DNA from: a bacterium
GTDB lineage: Bacteria > Myxococcota_A > Polyangia > Nannocystales > Nannocystaceae
Direction: 5' to 3'
Assembly: GCA_024742475.1 (NCBI GenBank)
Contig: JANSYI010000031.1
Span: 1-64,000, forward strand
DNA: 64,000 nt
Within the stretch, counting starts at the first letter, position 1. Each line of letters opens with the position of its first letter. Positions 43,242 to 51,539 of this stretch are shown piece after piece. Both the position numbers and the translations under genes were made by a program. Under the pieces are notes generated by a model that was given only the letters and a program-made list of their open reading frames with translations, did no database searches and had not been told where the DNA came from.

Positions 43242-43916
43242 TCATGGCAACAACCCGAGCGCCGCCATCGACACGACCTCGGACGACGTCACGACGAGGT
43301 GATCGAGCAGGGGGATCCCCAGCAGCACCCCCACGTCGGCGAGCCGGCGCGTGAGGTCGAGATCGGCGTCACTGGGGGTCGCGTCACCGCTGGGGTGGTT
43401 GTGCACGGCGATCGCCGAGTGCAAACCGCCGCGCACCAGCGGGCGGTACACCTCGCGGGGGTGGACCTCGACCGAGGACAAGGAGCCGATCGCCACGAGC
43501 TCCACGGCGCGCACGCGCTGGCGCGCATCGAGGCCGAGCACCAAGAAGCGCTCCGAGGGCGCATCACCCAGCCGCGCCCGCACGTATGCGCCCACGTCCG
43601 TGGGCGAGCGAAGGGGCGTCCCGAGCGGCAGCTCCAGCTGCGCCGCGCGCCGCCCCAGCTCGAACGCCGCACACAACGCGGACGCCCCCGCGTCACCAAG
43701 CCCGTCGAGCCGGGTCAGCTCGAGGCACGTGGCCGAGCGCAGCCCCCGGAGCCCGCCGACCTGCTCTAGGGCCATCGCCGCGCGCGCGATCGACCGCCCC
43801 CCGCCCAGGACGAGCGCGACCAGCTCGACCACGCGAAGCGCCTCGGGCCCGAACACGCTGATGCGCTCGCGGGGGCGATCGGAGGGGCACAAGGCGGTGA
43901 CGACGGCGTTGGACAT
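43242..43916 (-). CDS. radC: RadC family JAB1/MPN-fold protein
   Basis: 224-residue RadC. The N-terminal helix-hairpin-helix-like region (RDRISVFGPEALRVVELVALVLGGG variant; LDGLGDAGASALCAAFELG) precedes the C-terminal zinc metallo-domain. That domain has Glu in SSVEVHPREVYRPLV and the JAMM motif HNHPSGDATPSDAD, all ligands intact. RadC is induced with competence in Gram-negative and Gram-positive bacteria, though its biochemical role is unresolved. The ATG at 43916 (alternative 43940) is 79 bases from the three-unit TGGGCCAC motif, the same distance as for comM. Confidence 0.94.
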   Translation of the reverse strand: MSNAVVTALCPSDRPRERISVFGPEALRVVELVALVLGGGRSIARAAMALEQVGGLRGLRSATCLELTRLDGLGDAGASALCAAFELGRRAAQLELPLGTPLRSPTDVGAYVRARLGDAPSERFLVLGLDARQRVRAVELVAIGSLSSVEVHPREVYRPLVRGGLHSAIAVHNHPSGDATPSDADLDLTRRLADVGVLLGIPLLDHLVVTSSEVVSMAALGLLP

Positions 43917-43995
43917 GACCCGCTCGTGTTCAACACGCATGCCAGCACCAAGACCTCGTGCTCGTGCGGGCCTGCCCGCGGGGGTGTCCCGCCCG

Positions 43996-44023
43996 TGGGC
44001 CACTGGCTGGGCCACCGGGCCAC
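43996..44023 (-). promoter_or_regulatory. Three-unit TGGGCCAC motif upstream of radC
   Basis: TGGGCCAC at 43996-44003, TGGGCCAC at 44008-44015, CGGGCCAC at 44016-44023: offsets 12 and 8, as at recA and comM. It is 79 bases from the radC ATG (43916) and 59 bases before the divergent thioredoxin-lipoprotein start. Confidence 0.65.
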
Positions 44024-44082
44024 ACGAGCAGTGCCGCCACGGACCCTGCGGGCGCGCCACGCCGTGATATCGTCCGCCGACG

Positions 44083-44583
44083 GTGAACCGACTCGTGCTC
44101 AGCCTCTGTGGCGCGCTGGTCGTGGCGGGCTGCTCCAACGAGGAGCCCGCACCGGCCCCTCATCGCTCGGCATCGGCCGATGCGCACGGATTCGGCGACA
44201 AGATCCCGTGGGAGCCGTTCGACGGCGCGTTGGCGCACGCCAAGAGAGACGGCATGCCCGTCATGCTGGTCGTGCACGCCAGCTGGTGTAAGCGCTGCAA
44301 GGAGCTCAAGCCCGCCTTCTCCGACGCAGAGATCGAGGCGCTCTCGCAGCGCTTCGTCATGGTCAACGCCGACCAAGATCTCGAGCCCAAGGTCCTCGAG
44401 TACGCGCCCGACGGCGACTACATCCCTCGCGTGGTGTTCTTGTCCCCCGAGGGCATCGAAGACCTCACGCTCACCAACGAGGCGCGGCAGCGCCACAGAT
44501 TCTTCTACACGCCCGGGGACGACCTCGCCGGCGTGATGCGAAAGGCCCTGTCCCGACATGAGAGAAACCCGCCTCCTACGTAG
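44083..44583 (+). CDS. Thioredoxin-like lipoprotein
   Basis: 166-residue periplasmic thiol protein. Lipobox VVAGC gives Cys17 as anchor. The thioredoxin fold has active site WCKRC (Trp68, Cys69, Cys72) as in the Thioredoxin_7/DsbD-gamma-like group (VMLVVHASWCKRCKELKP), and a cis-Pro at YIPRVVFL. The CKRC dipeptide is unusual among thioredoxins (CGPC). Probably reduces or isomerises disulfides of exported proteins. GTG start at 44083. Its 3' end overlaps the S55 peptidase start by 26 bases, so all three downstream genes are likely one operon. Confidence 0.85.
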   Translation: MNRLVLSLCGALVVAGCSNEEPAPAPHRSASADAHGFGDKIPWEPFDGALAHAKRDGMPVMLVVHASWCKRCKELKPAFSDAEIEALSQRFVMVNADQDLEPKVLEYAPDGDYIPRVVFLSPEGIEDLTLTNEARQRHRFFYTPGDDLAGVMRKALSRHERNPPPT

Positions 44584-46429
44584 GCGCATCGGCACGTGGG
44601 CGCTCGGCTCACTCCTGCTCACCGGCCTCGCGCTGGCAGCAAGCCCCGAGCGCGCCACGGCGGCACGCAAGGTGGAGACGATGCCCGTCTCCGACGTCAA
44701 GCCCGGGATGCGTGGCCACGCGGTCACCGTGTTCAAGGGCGAGCAGACCGACAAGTTCGAGGTGGAGATCGTGGATGTCATCCACAACTATCTGCCCAAG
44801 CAAGACGCGGTCTTGTTCAGATCGAACGACCCTCGGCTGGAGCACAGCTCGATCGTCGGCGGCATGTCGGGCAGCCCGATCTTCATCGACGGCAAGCTCG
44901 TCGGCGCGCTCTCGTACGGGTGGCCGTTCAACAAGGATGCGCTCGGGGCCCTCACGCCGATGGTCAACATGCACCAGGTCGGCGACCTCCCCTACCGACC
45001 CGACGTCTTGCGCGCGCCCAAGGGCGCGGGGCGTGGCAAGAAGCGGCGGGGCACCCAGGCGTGGGCCGACACCATGCTTGGCCTCGACACCTCGCCGCTG
45101 CCGACCCGAAAGCGCCCCCAGGACCTCGACGCGAGCGAGTCGCTCGTGCCGCTGTCGGTGCCGATGTCCGTCTCGGGTCTGGGACCCGCCGCGACGCGCA
45201 TGCTCGGTGATGCGCTGGGCATGACCCCGGTGCGTGGCGGCGGGCGGGGAACGTCCAGCTCCAAGCAGACCTCGCAGAAGAAGGGCTGGGGCGGCGGCGA
45301 TGCGGTCTCGGTCATCCTCATCGACGGTGACAGCTCGGTCGCCGGCAACGGCACGGTCACCTGGGTCAACCCCAAGGGTGACCGACTCCTCGCGTTCGGG
45401 CACTCGATGTTCGACTCCGGTCCGACCAACGTGCCCATGGGGCACGCGCGCGTGCACACGATCATCAACAGCTACCAGCGCTCGGTGAAGGTCAGCAGTC
45501 CGCTTTCGATCGACGGCCTGATGTACCAAGACCGCCAGGCTGCGATCGCGCTGCGCACGGACAAGCGGGCGCCGATGATCCCGGTGACCACCACCATCCA
45601 GGGGCCCGATCCCGACCTCCCCCCGCGGACCTACGAGAACCGCGTCTCGTTCGGCGTCGACCTCACCCCCAACCTCATCGCCTCCATCCTTGCCGAGGCG
45701 ATCGACGAGGCGGCACGAGACTCCACCGAGGTCGTGTTCAAGCTGCACACCGAGATCGAGTACGAGAGCGCGTCGGGTCGCCGGGAGCTCGAATTCGATG
45801 AGGAGCTCTTCTTCAGCGGAGGGCTCATCGGGCGAATCGCTGGCCGAACGCGGAGTGTGCTCGCCATCTTGGCGCTGCTCGACAACGGGTTCGAGGTCGC
45901 CGACATCCAGGACGTTCGGCACAGCATCTCGATGGAGTACGGCGCACCGCTCGACGAGATCGAGAACGTGCGCTTCGTGCAAGAGACGATTCGCGCCGGC
46001 GACTTGCTCGAAGTCGAGGTCACCTTCCGCAACTACGCCGGCGACGCGCGGACCGAGGTCTTCCCCATCCGCGTTCCCGACGACGCGGCCGGAGAGGAAA
46101 TCATGGTGGAACTGGCCGCAGGCAACGTCGCGGTCCCGCTGCGCCCCCTCTCCGACGACCTCGACGACCTGGTCACCACGCTCACCCAGTCATTCCCCTC
46201 CCGCTCGGTGGTGCTCACCATCTATCGAGAGAGCGAAGGCCTGGCCACTCGCAAGGGCCTCATGCCCGCCCTGCCCGACAGCGTCCTCGAGACGATGCTC
46301 GATCGCGGCGCGACACAGCCCTCCGTTCGCCTCAAACAGATGTCCCGGCGGGTCATCCCGACGAAATCGATCGTCGTGGGCAGCCATCGCCTCAAGCTCG
46401 ACATCAAGGCCCCCAAATCCTTCCGGTGA
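44558..46429 (+). CDS. SpoIVB peptidase S55 domain protein
   Basis: 623-residue exported protein. Signal peptide ~1-36. An S55 domain, with the catalytic serine motif GGMSGSPIFIDGKLVGALSYGW (Ser104 region) and an upstream VIHNYLPKQDAVLFRS that may supply the His/Asp. It continues to GHSMFDSGPTNVPMGHARVHTI around residues 290-310. The C-terminal half is beta-rich with no known domain. In Bacillus the family cleaves SpoIVFA; in myxobacteria and other didermal bacteria its target is unknown. ATG lies inside the thioredoxin gene; its stop overlaps the next start (GTGA). A role in envelope protein processing is inferred. Confidence 0.87.
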   Translation: MRETRLLRRRIGTWALGSLLLTGLALAASPERATAARKVETMPVSDVKPGMRGHAVTVFKGEQTDKFEVEIVDVIHNYLPKQDAVLFRSNDPRLEHSSIVGGMSGSPIFIDGKLVGALSYGWPFNKDALGALTPMVNMHQVGDLPYRPDVLRAPKGAGRGKKRRGTQAWADTMLGLDTSPLPTRKRPQDLDASESLVPLSVPMSVSGLGPAATRMLGDALGMTPVRGGGRGTSSSKQTSQKKGWGGGDAVSVILIDGDSSVAGNGTVTWVNPKGDRLLAFGHSMFDSGPTNVPMGHARVHTIINSYQRSVKVSSPLSIDGLMYQDRQAAIALRTDKRAPMIPVTTTIQGPDPDLPPRTYENRVSFGVDLTPNLIASILAEAIDEAARDSTEVVFKLHTEIEYESASGRRELEFDEELFFSGGLIGRIAGRTRSVLAILALLDNGFEVADIQDVRHSISMEYGAPLDEIENVRFVQETIRAGDLLEVEVTFRNYAGDARTEVFPIRVPDDAAGEEIMVELAAGNVAVPLRPLSDDLDDLVTTLTQSFPSRSVVLTIYRESEGLATRKGLMPALPDSVLETMLDRGATQPSVRLKQMSRRVIPTKSIVVGSHRLKLDIKAPKSFR

Positions 46430-48603
46430 TCAAACACATGAATCGCCCGCTTCGCCCCTTCCTCCTCTGCTCGCTCGTCTGTGCGTCTCTCAGCCTGGGG
46501 CCGACGGCCGCTCAGGCCGGAGGCACGCGCACGCTCAAAGTCTCCGGCTACTCCGACCTCGATCGCGGAGAAACCCAAGGCGCCGCCATCGAGTCCGATG
46601 GCCGGGTGACCGTGGGCTACCTGCCGCAGCGAGGTGAGATCAAACAGACCACGGCCTTCTCGTGCCTTGCCGACGGCAAATCGGTCCTGATCGGGACGGC
46701 CGACGAGGCCGCGATCGTCCGCGTGTTCCCCAACCTCTCCAAGAAGCCCGGCAAGAAGACGCGGCCCGGCAAGAAGGGCGGCAAGGTCGAGCCCGAGGCG
46801 ACGCTGAGAGTCGAGAAGGTCGCCGCGCTCGACGGCGTCCTCGTGAGCGCGATGGCCAAGCTGCCCGGCGGCACCATCGTCGCCGCGACCGTGCCCGGCG
46901 GCAAGATCGTCCAAGTCAGCAAGAAGGGGAAGATCTCCGACTTCGCGACGCTCCCCGTCGAGCAGATCTGGAACCTCACCGTGCACGAGGGCACGCTCTA
47001 CGCAGCGACCGGACCCAAGGGTGAGCTCTACGCGATGACGCTTTCGGGGAAGAGCCCCAAGGTCGTTTTCGACGCCAAGGAGAAGGACATTCTCAGCGTC
47101 CTGCCCGTCGACGGAGATCTCGTCGTGGGCGTGTCACCGTCGGCCAACCTCTACCGCGTCACCGACGACGTCGATGGAGAGCTTCTGCACAGCTTCTCCG
47201 GCGACGAAGTCCGCGCCCTTGCGCTCGTCGACGGACACCTGGTGGCGGCGATCAACACGTTCCAGAGCCGGCAGATCGGCAGCGTCGACGCGCTGAGCAA
47301 GACGCTTCAGCGGACCAGCCTCACCGGCACGCCGCCCACGGGCCAGGCGGGCAATGAGCGCCCGCCTCAGGCCGACGGAAAGCTCTTCGCGGTCGACCTC
47401 GGGCCCAAGGTCGATCTCGACCGCGCAACCGAGGCGCCCTGGGAGGAGTGGATCGCCCGCAAGGACCAATACTTCACGTCCCTGCTCACCCAAGGCCCCG
47501 CCGTGCTGGTGGGGACCTCGCAGAGCGGCAAAGTCTACAGGGTGTCGGGGCCCCGTGCCGCCGCGACCGTCGCCGATTTCGACGAACGCCAGACCACGGC
47601 GCTTTGTCAGCTGCCCAAGGGTCCTGCCTTCGCCGCCACGGCCCACGGCGCCGGCGTCTACCAGCTTCGCGCTGCGCCGGCCTCACAAGCCAAGTACCGC
47701 CCGAAAGTCCATGATGCGATCCATCCCTCGCAGTGGGGCGCGGTCGTCGTCCGTGGAGACGGATCGCTGAGCGTTCGCGCTCGCGTGGGTCCCACGCCAG
47801 AGCCCGACGAGGGTCGCGGCAGCCGCTGGAGCGACTGGGTGAACATCCCGCTGACCAAGGGTCCCGCAGGGCTGCGCGGCAGCCTGGCCAAGCTCGCCAA
47901 GCGCCGCTACATCGAGCTCGAGGTCGGGCTCGATGACGCTGACGCGACCCTGCGATCCCTCGAGGCGTTCTACGCCCCGGAGAACCTCGCCCCGCTGCTC
48001 ACCGAGGTGTCTATCGATGCGCCACGCTTTGCACCCACCGACGACAAGGAGCCGGGCTCCACGGTGAAGATCAAGTGGAAGGTCGACGCGAGAGACGACG
48101 ACGACCTCGAGTACGACGTCCGCATTCGCCCCGAGGGCGGAAACAGCGGCGAGTGGATTGCCGTCACGAAGGACGGCGAGCCCGTGACCGGGCGCGAGGT
48201 GAGCCTCGATCTCTCGACGGTTCCCGACGGCGTGTACGAGGTCGGCGTGCGAGCGAGCGACGAGCCGGCCAACGGAAGCGCGCAGGCTCGCACCGACGAG
48301 CTGGTGAGCGATCCCTTCGTCGTCGATCGGCAGCGCCCCTCGGTCTCGCTCCCGTCGGTCAAGGGTTCACGGATCACGGCGACCGCCACGGACGACGGCG
48401 GCTACGTCCATGACGCGGCCTACAGCATCGACGGCGGCCGCTTCCGCACCGCGAGCGCGCAAGACGGCCTCTTCGACAGCCCCAAAGAGGTCGTCGTCTT
48501 CGACCTCCCGGCCGACCTCCGCCCCGGGACTCACCGCGTGGTGCTTCGCGTTCGCGACGCGTCGGGCAACTTCGCGATGGTCCCGGTCGTGATCAAGAAG
48601 TAG
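46426..48603 (+). CDS. Exported beta-propeller-like protein, unknown
   Basis: 725 residues: a signal peptide (cleavage likely after AAQAGG), then ~450 residues of short beta strands repeating 'GxLYAxT' and 'VDGxLVxG' style segments (GTLYAATGPKGELYAM, DGDLVVGVSPSANLYRV, GHLVAAINTFQSRQIG) as in seven-bladed propellers. A Lys/Gly-rich insert lies near residues 105-125. The C-terminal ~200 residues look like tandem Ig/FN3-type domains (TDDKEPGSTVKIKWKVDARDD; GVYEVGVRASD). GTG at 46426 overlaps the S55 stop; ATG at 46438 is the alternative. Third gene of the thioredoxin-S55 operon, with a terminator after it; likely a substrate or scaffold for the peptidase (inference). Confidence 0.75.
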   Translation: MIKHMNRPLRPFLLCSLVCASLSLGPTAAQAGGTRTLKVSGYSDLDRGETQGAAIESDGRVTVGYLPQRGEIKQTTAFSCLADGKSVLIGTADEAAIVRVFPNLSKKPGKKTRPGKKGGKVEPEATLRVEKVAALDGVLVSAMAKLPGGTIVAATVPGGKIVQVSKKGKISDFATLPVEQIWNLTVHEGTLYAATGPKGELYAMTLSGKSPKVVFDAKEKDILSVLPVDGDLVVGVSPSANLYRVTDDVDGELLHSFSGDEVRALALVDGHLVAAINTFQSRQIGSVDALSKTLQRTSLTGTPPTGQAGNERPPQADGKLFAVDLGPKVDLDRATEAPWEEWIARKDQYFTSLLTQGPAVLVGTSQSGKVYRVSGPRAAATVADFDERQTTALCQLPKGPAFAATAHGAGVYQLRAAPASQAKYRPKVHDAIHPSQWGAVVVRGDGSLSVRARVGPTPEPDEGRGSRWSDWVNIPLTKGPAGLRGSLAKLAKRRYIELEVGLDDADATLRSLEAFYAPENLAPLLTEVSIDAPRFAPTDDKEPGSTVKIKWKVDARDDDDLEYDVRIRPEGGNSGEWIAVTKDGEPVTGREVSLDLSTVPDGVYEVGVRASDEPANGSAQARTDELVSDPFVVDRQRPSVSLPSVKGSRITATATDDGGYVHDAAYSIDGGRFRTASAQDGLFDSPKEVVVFDLPADLRPGTHRVVLRVRDASGNFAMVPVVIKK

Positions 48604-48610
48604 GCCGCCA

Positions 48611-48659
48611 ACCAAGAAGAAAGACCGAGGCTTGGCCCCGGTCTTTCTTCTTTCTTGGT
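48611..48659. terminator. Bidirectional intrinsic terminator
   Basis: Long near-perfect hairpin ACCAAGAAGAAAGACCG against CGGTCTTTCTTCTTTCTTGGT around a GAGGCTTGGCCC loop, between convergent genes. Confidence 0.9.
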
Positions 48660-48677
48660 GCGCGCGGAGGCGCGGGG

Positions 48678-49052
48678 TTAGTTCTTGCGCGTGCGCAGGT
48701 GCAGCGGCTTCTTGCCGGCTTTGCCGTCGGCGCGACGCTGCAGGCTGGCGACCATGTCGAGCAGGTCACCGAGCGACTTCTTCTTGAGGGCGTCGCCGTA
48801 CTCGTGGTCCTTGCTCTGCTTCTTGAGCTCGAGCACCTTGGCGACCAGGCCATCGCGGCCACCGGCGGCTTTGGCTCGCTCGCCAACGTCGAGCAGATGC
48901 AGCAGCTTGGCGTTGGAGACGTTGCGGAGGCGACGTTTGTGGTCGTCGTCGGACTCGCCGTCATCGGACTCGATGAGGCCGACCAACTTGGTGATGAGGT
49001 CCGCTTTGGAGCCGTGCTGCTCCTTGACGATTTGAAGGGGAGTTTTTCGCAT
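48678..49052 (-). CDS. Small charged protein, unknown
   Basis: 124 residues, Lys/Asp/Glu-rich with Leu at heptad-like positions (TPLQIVKEQHGSKADLITKLVGLIES; AKLLHLLDVGERAKAAGGRDGLVAKVLELKKQ), so all-helical and soluble; ends in a basic KKPLHLRTRKN. ATG at 49052 with GAGG spaced well, preferred over an upstream ATG at 49079. No family recognised. Highly charged DNA- or ribosome-associated roles are possible but not shown. Confidence 0.65.
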   Translation of the reverse strand: MRKTPLQIVKEQHGSKADLITKLVGLIESDDGESDDDHKRRLRNVSNAKLLHLLDVGERAKAAGGRDGLVAKVLELKKQSKDHEYGDALKKKSLGDLLDMVASLQRRADGKAGKKPLHLRTRKN

Positions 49053-49272
49053 TGTCGTGTCCTCGATGCTCACCGCCAACAGCGGCTACAAGGTGCGCGC
49101 GGCTGACCGCGTGCGGGTGACCCAGCCGCGAGAGGCCGGGCGCGAAGAGTGCTGGATCCTTCGCCAACGCGCAAACGCCAGCGCTTCGGTTCGGGATGAG
49201 CCACATCACGCGCCTGCAGCGCCCCCTTCAACATCAGCTCAACTTTGCCCGCGGCCGGCCGATGGAACAGAC

Positions 49273-49650
49273 GTGCCCCTTCGCGTACTCATCGTCGACG
49301 ACGACAGCCTCGTCCGAACGACCCTGAGCCTCATGCTCGAGGGCGCTGGACACGTCGTTTCCACCCTCGAGAGCGGTTTCGGCCTCGCGGTCGCGTTTCG
49401 AAGTCTGCGCCCCGACATCGTCATCCTCGACGTCAACATGCCCGGCTTGGGCGGCTGCGGCGCACTCCGCACGGCCCGAGAGCTTTGCGAGGATTCGGTC
49501 CAGCCAAAGGTGCTGCTGCACAGCGGCCGTTCGGCAGAGGAGCTTTCGGAGATCGCGCGGGGCGCGTGTGCGGATGGCTTCCTGCAGAAGCCCGCGTCGC
49601 GCAGCACGGTTCTCGCCGCGCTCGACAACGCGTCTCCCCACGCGGCGTAG
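49273..49650 (+). CDS. Single-domain response regulator (CheY-like)
   Basis: 125-residue receiver domain with no output domain. Acidic pair Asp9-Asp10 in IVDDD, phospho-acceptor Asp53 in ILDVNMPG, Ser84 in LLHSG (the usual Thr/Ser switch) and Lys106 in LQKPAS are all present. It should be phosphorylated by a histidine kinase encoded elsewhere and act by protein contact. GTG at 49273 is chosen because MPLRVLIVDDD is a normal N-terminus; no strong ribosome site. Terminator hairpin just after. Confidence 0.88.
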   Translation: MPLRVLIVDDDSLVRTTLSLMLEGAGHVVSTLESGFGLAVAFRSLRPDIVILDVNMPGLGGCGALRTARELCEDSVQPKVLLHSGRSAEELSEIARGACADGFLQKPASRSTVLAALDNASPHAA

Positions 49651-49667
49651 ATCGCCCGGACGCAAAA

Positions 49668-49694
49668 CGCCTCGGCCGAAGAACGACCGAGGCG
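49668..49694. terminator. Bidirectional hairpin terminator
   Basis: CGCCTCGG (49668-49675) pairs with CCGAGGCG (49687-49694), preceded by AAAA; lies between convergent receiver and lipoprotein genes. Confidence 0.65.
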
Positions 49695-49718
49695 CGCGGC
49701 GTGAACGCCTGAGACGAA

Positions 49719-50651
49719 CTACATCATGCCGCCGAGGCTCTTCTTGACGGCCTCGTTGATCTTCTCGAGATCTTCCTTGGAGGCTTTGGCCGAGACGTTG
49801 ATGGCGGCGTCCTTGGCCTCGATCTTGACGCTGTCGGTGACGGCGGCGGGGATACCGAACGCGCCGGCCATGCCCTTGGCCTGGTCGTACTGCTTTTGGA
49901 ACTCCTCCGCCTTGGACTTGGCGGTGTCGGCATCCTTGAGCCCGACCGAGGCGTTGATCTCGAGGCCCGAGGACATGTCGACCCACATCGCGCCGTCCTT
50001 CATGCCGTCGGCAGGACCGGTTGCCATCGAGGCGGGGACGACCCCGGCGGCCCAGACGGCCTTGGACATGTCGGTGCGGCCAAGAACGTCCTTGAGGCTG
50101 TTCTCGATGGCGGGCTTGCCCTTGCCATCGACGAGCTCCTTGACGGCGCCTGCCCAGTCCTTGCCCGCAACGGCGAGCGTGTCGTCGTTGACGACGTAGC
50201 CGGTGGCCTCACCATCGTCGATGGTCAGGACGAGCTTCCCGTCCTTCTCTTCCATCGTCCACGGCTCTTTGCCGTCGTTCTTCTCTTTCGCCTTGGTGGC
50301 GATGCACTCGAGGTTCTCTTTCTTGCCAAGGCCGGTGGCCGTGAGCACGACGGCCATCTTGCTGTCGCCGCCCTCGGGGTCGACGCCGAAGACGACGGAC
50401 TTCCAAGTGTCGGGGCCAAGGTTGCACTCCTTGGCGGCGTCCATCATTTCCTTTTGCTCCCCCTTCTCCAGCATCTCCTTGTTGCCGTCGTACAGGGGGC
50501 TCTTCATCATCTCCTGGATGTTCGCGCCACCGATCACGGTAGCGGCATCGGGGATGAGCTTCGCGGCATCTCCAGACGCTCCGCCGCCCTTGCAGGCCGT
50601 GAGGGTCAAAAGGGCAGCAGCGGCAGTCGTGGTGGCCAGCGTCCGAATCAT
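49719..50651 (-). CDS. Lipoprotein, unknown
   Basis: 310 residues with lipobox LTAC (Cys20). Mature part is Lys/Asp/Ala-rich. Weak internal twofold repetition is suggested by the alternation of 'DG...LVLTIDDGE' and 'GLEINASVGLKDADTAKSKAEEFQKQ', ending in the amphipathic helix LEKINEAVKKSLGGMM. The pattern is similar to myxobacterial lipoproteins that open with DAAKLIPDAATVIGGANI, of unknown role. Divergent from the RNase HI gene. Confidence 0.75.
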   Translation of the reverse strand: MIRTLATTTAAAALLTLTACKGGGASGDAAKLIPDAATVIGGANIQEMMKSPLYDGNKEMLEKGEQKEMMDAAKECNLGPDTWKSVVFGVDPEGGDSKMAVVLTATGLGKKENLECIATKAKEKNDGKEPWTMEEKDGKLVLTIDDGEATGYVVNDDTLAVAGKDWAGAVKELVDGKGKPAIENSLKDVLGRTDMSKAVWAAGVVPASMATGPADGMKDGAMWVDMSSGLEINASVGLKDADTAKSKAEEFQKQYDQAKGMAGAFGIPAAVTDSVKIEAKDAAINVSAKASKEDLEKINEAVKKSLGGMM

Positions 50652-50843
50652 CACCCGGGGTACTTAGCCGCCGCCCAAACCGACCGCAAGCACAAAAGAT
50701 CGGCCGTTTTCGCCGGATCGCACGACTCGCAGCGACCCCGAACCCTTGAAGACGGACTCAGCCGGCACCGGTTGCACGGCCGGGGACCAAAAGGCGTCTC
50801 CTCTGGTCCGTTTCGGCACCGGTCGGTAGGCTTGCGCGCCTCC

Positions 50844-51539
50844 ATGCCCTGGAAGAAGTGCGAATTCAAAGGTGAAGAAGTCTACGTGCGCGTGCTCCCA
50901 ACCGGGAAGCCGATCGTGCACCGCGGGCGCGTGGAGGTGCGGTACCGGCTCGGAGCGCGGAAGTCCTACAAGGCTGCCCCGGACAACATCGTCGACCTCG
51001 GCGCCGAGATCATCAGCGACCAGGAGATGGGCGGGACCTCGGCTGCGGCGGCGACGAGCAAGGCCGCGCTCCGCGAGGAGCCCAAGGAGCCCGCCGACGA
51101 AAACACGATCGTCATCTACACCGATGGCGCGTGCTCGGGAAACCCGGGACCGGCCGGCATCGGGGTCTTCATGCAGCGCCCCGAGACGACGCTGGAGCTC
51201 AGCGAGTACATCGGCAGCGGGACCAACAACATCGCCGAGCTCACCGCGATCCTGCGAGCCCTCGAGCAGATCGAGGAGGCGGAGCAGGAGCGGCGCATCC
51301 ACCTGTACACCGACAGCGGCTGGAGCTTGGGCGTCCTGATCGGCGGCTGGAAGGCCAAGACGAACCTCGAGCTCATCGGCGCGATCAAGACGCAGATGGA
51401 GCGCGTTCCCAACCTCGAGCTGCTCAAGATCAAGGGGCACGCTGGACACCCGGGCAACGAAGAGGCGGACCGCCTCGCAACGCAGGCCGCTCGTCGCGAG
51501 AGCTCGAGCGAACCTCGCCAACGTCCGCGACGGCGCTAG
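50844..51539 (+). CDS. rnhA: Ribonuclease HI with N-terminal extension
   Basis: 231 residues. The RNase H fold (residues ~86-225) has the catalytic quartet: Asp94 in YTDGACSGNPG, Glu in NIAELTAILRAL, Asp in LYTDSGW and Asp in NEEADRLA. It removes RNA from RNA-DNA hybrids. An extra ~60-residue N-terminal domain (MPWKKCEFKGEEVYVRVLPTG...RKSYKAAPDNIVDL) is basic and beta-rich, unlike the hybrid-binding domain of RNase H1 in eukaryotes. It may bind nucleic acid (inference). Tail is Arg-rich. Overlaps the convergent deacetylase by 4 bases. Confidence 0.92.
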   Translation: MPWKKCEFKGEEVYVRVLPTGKPIVHRGRVEVRYRLGARKSYKAAPDNIVDLGAEIISDQEMGGTSAAAATSKAALREEPKEPADENTIVIYTDGACSGNPGPAGIGVFMQRPETTLELSEYIGSGTNNIAELTAILRALEQIEEAEQERRIHLYTDSGWSLGVLIGGWKAKTNLELIGAIKTQMERVPNLELLKIKGHAGHPGNEEADRLATQAARRESSSEPRQRPRRR

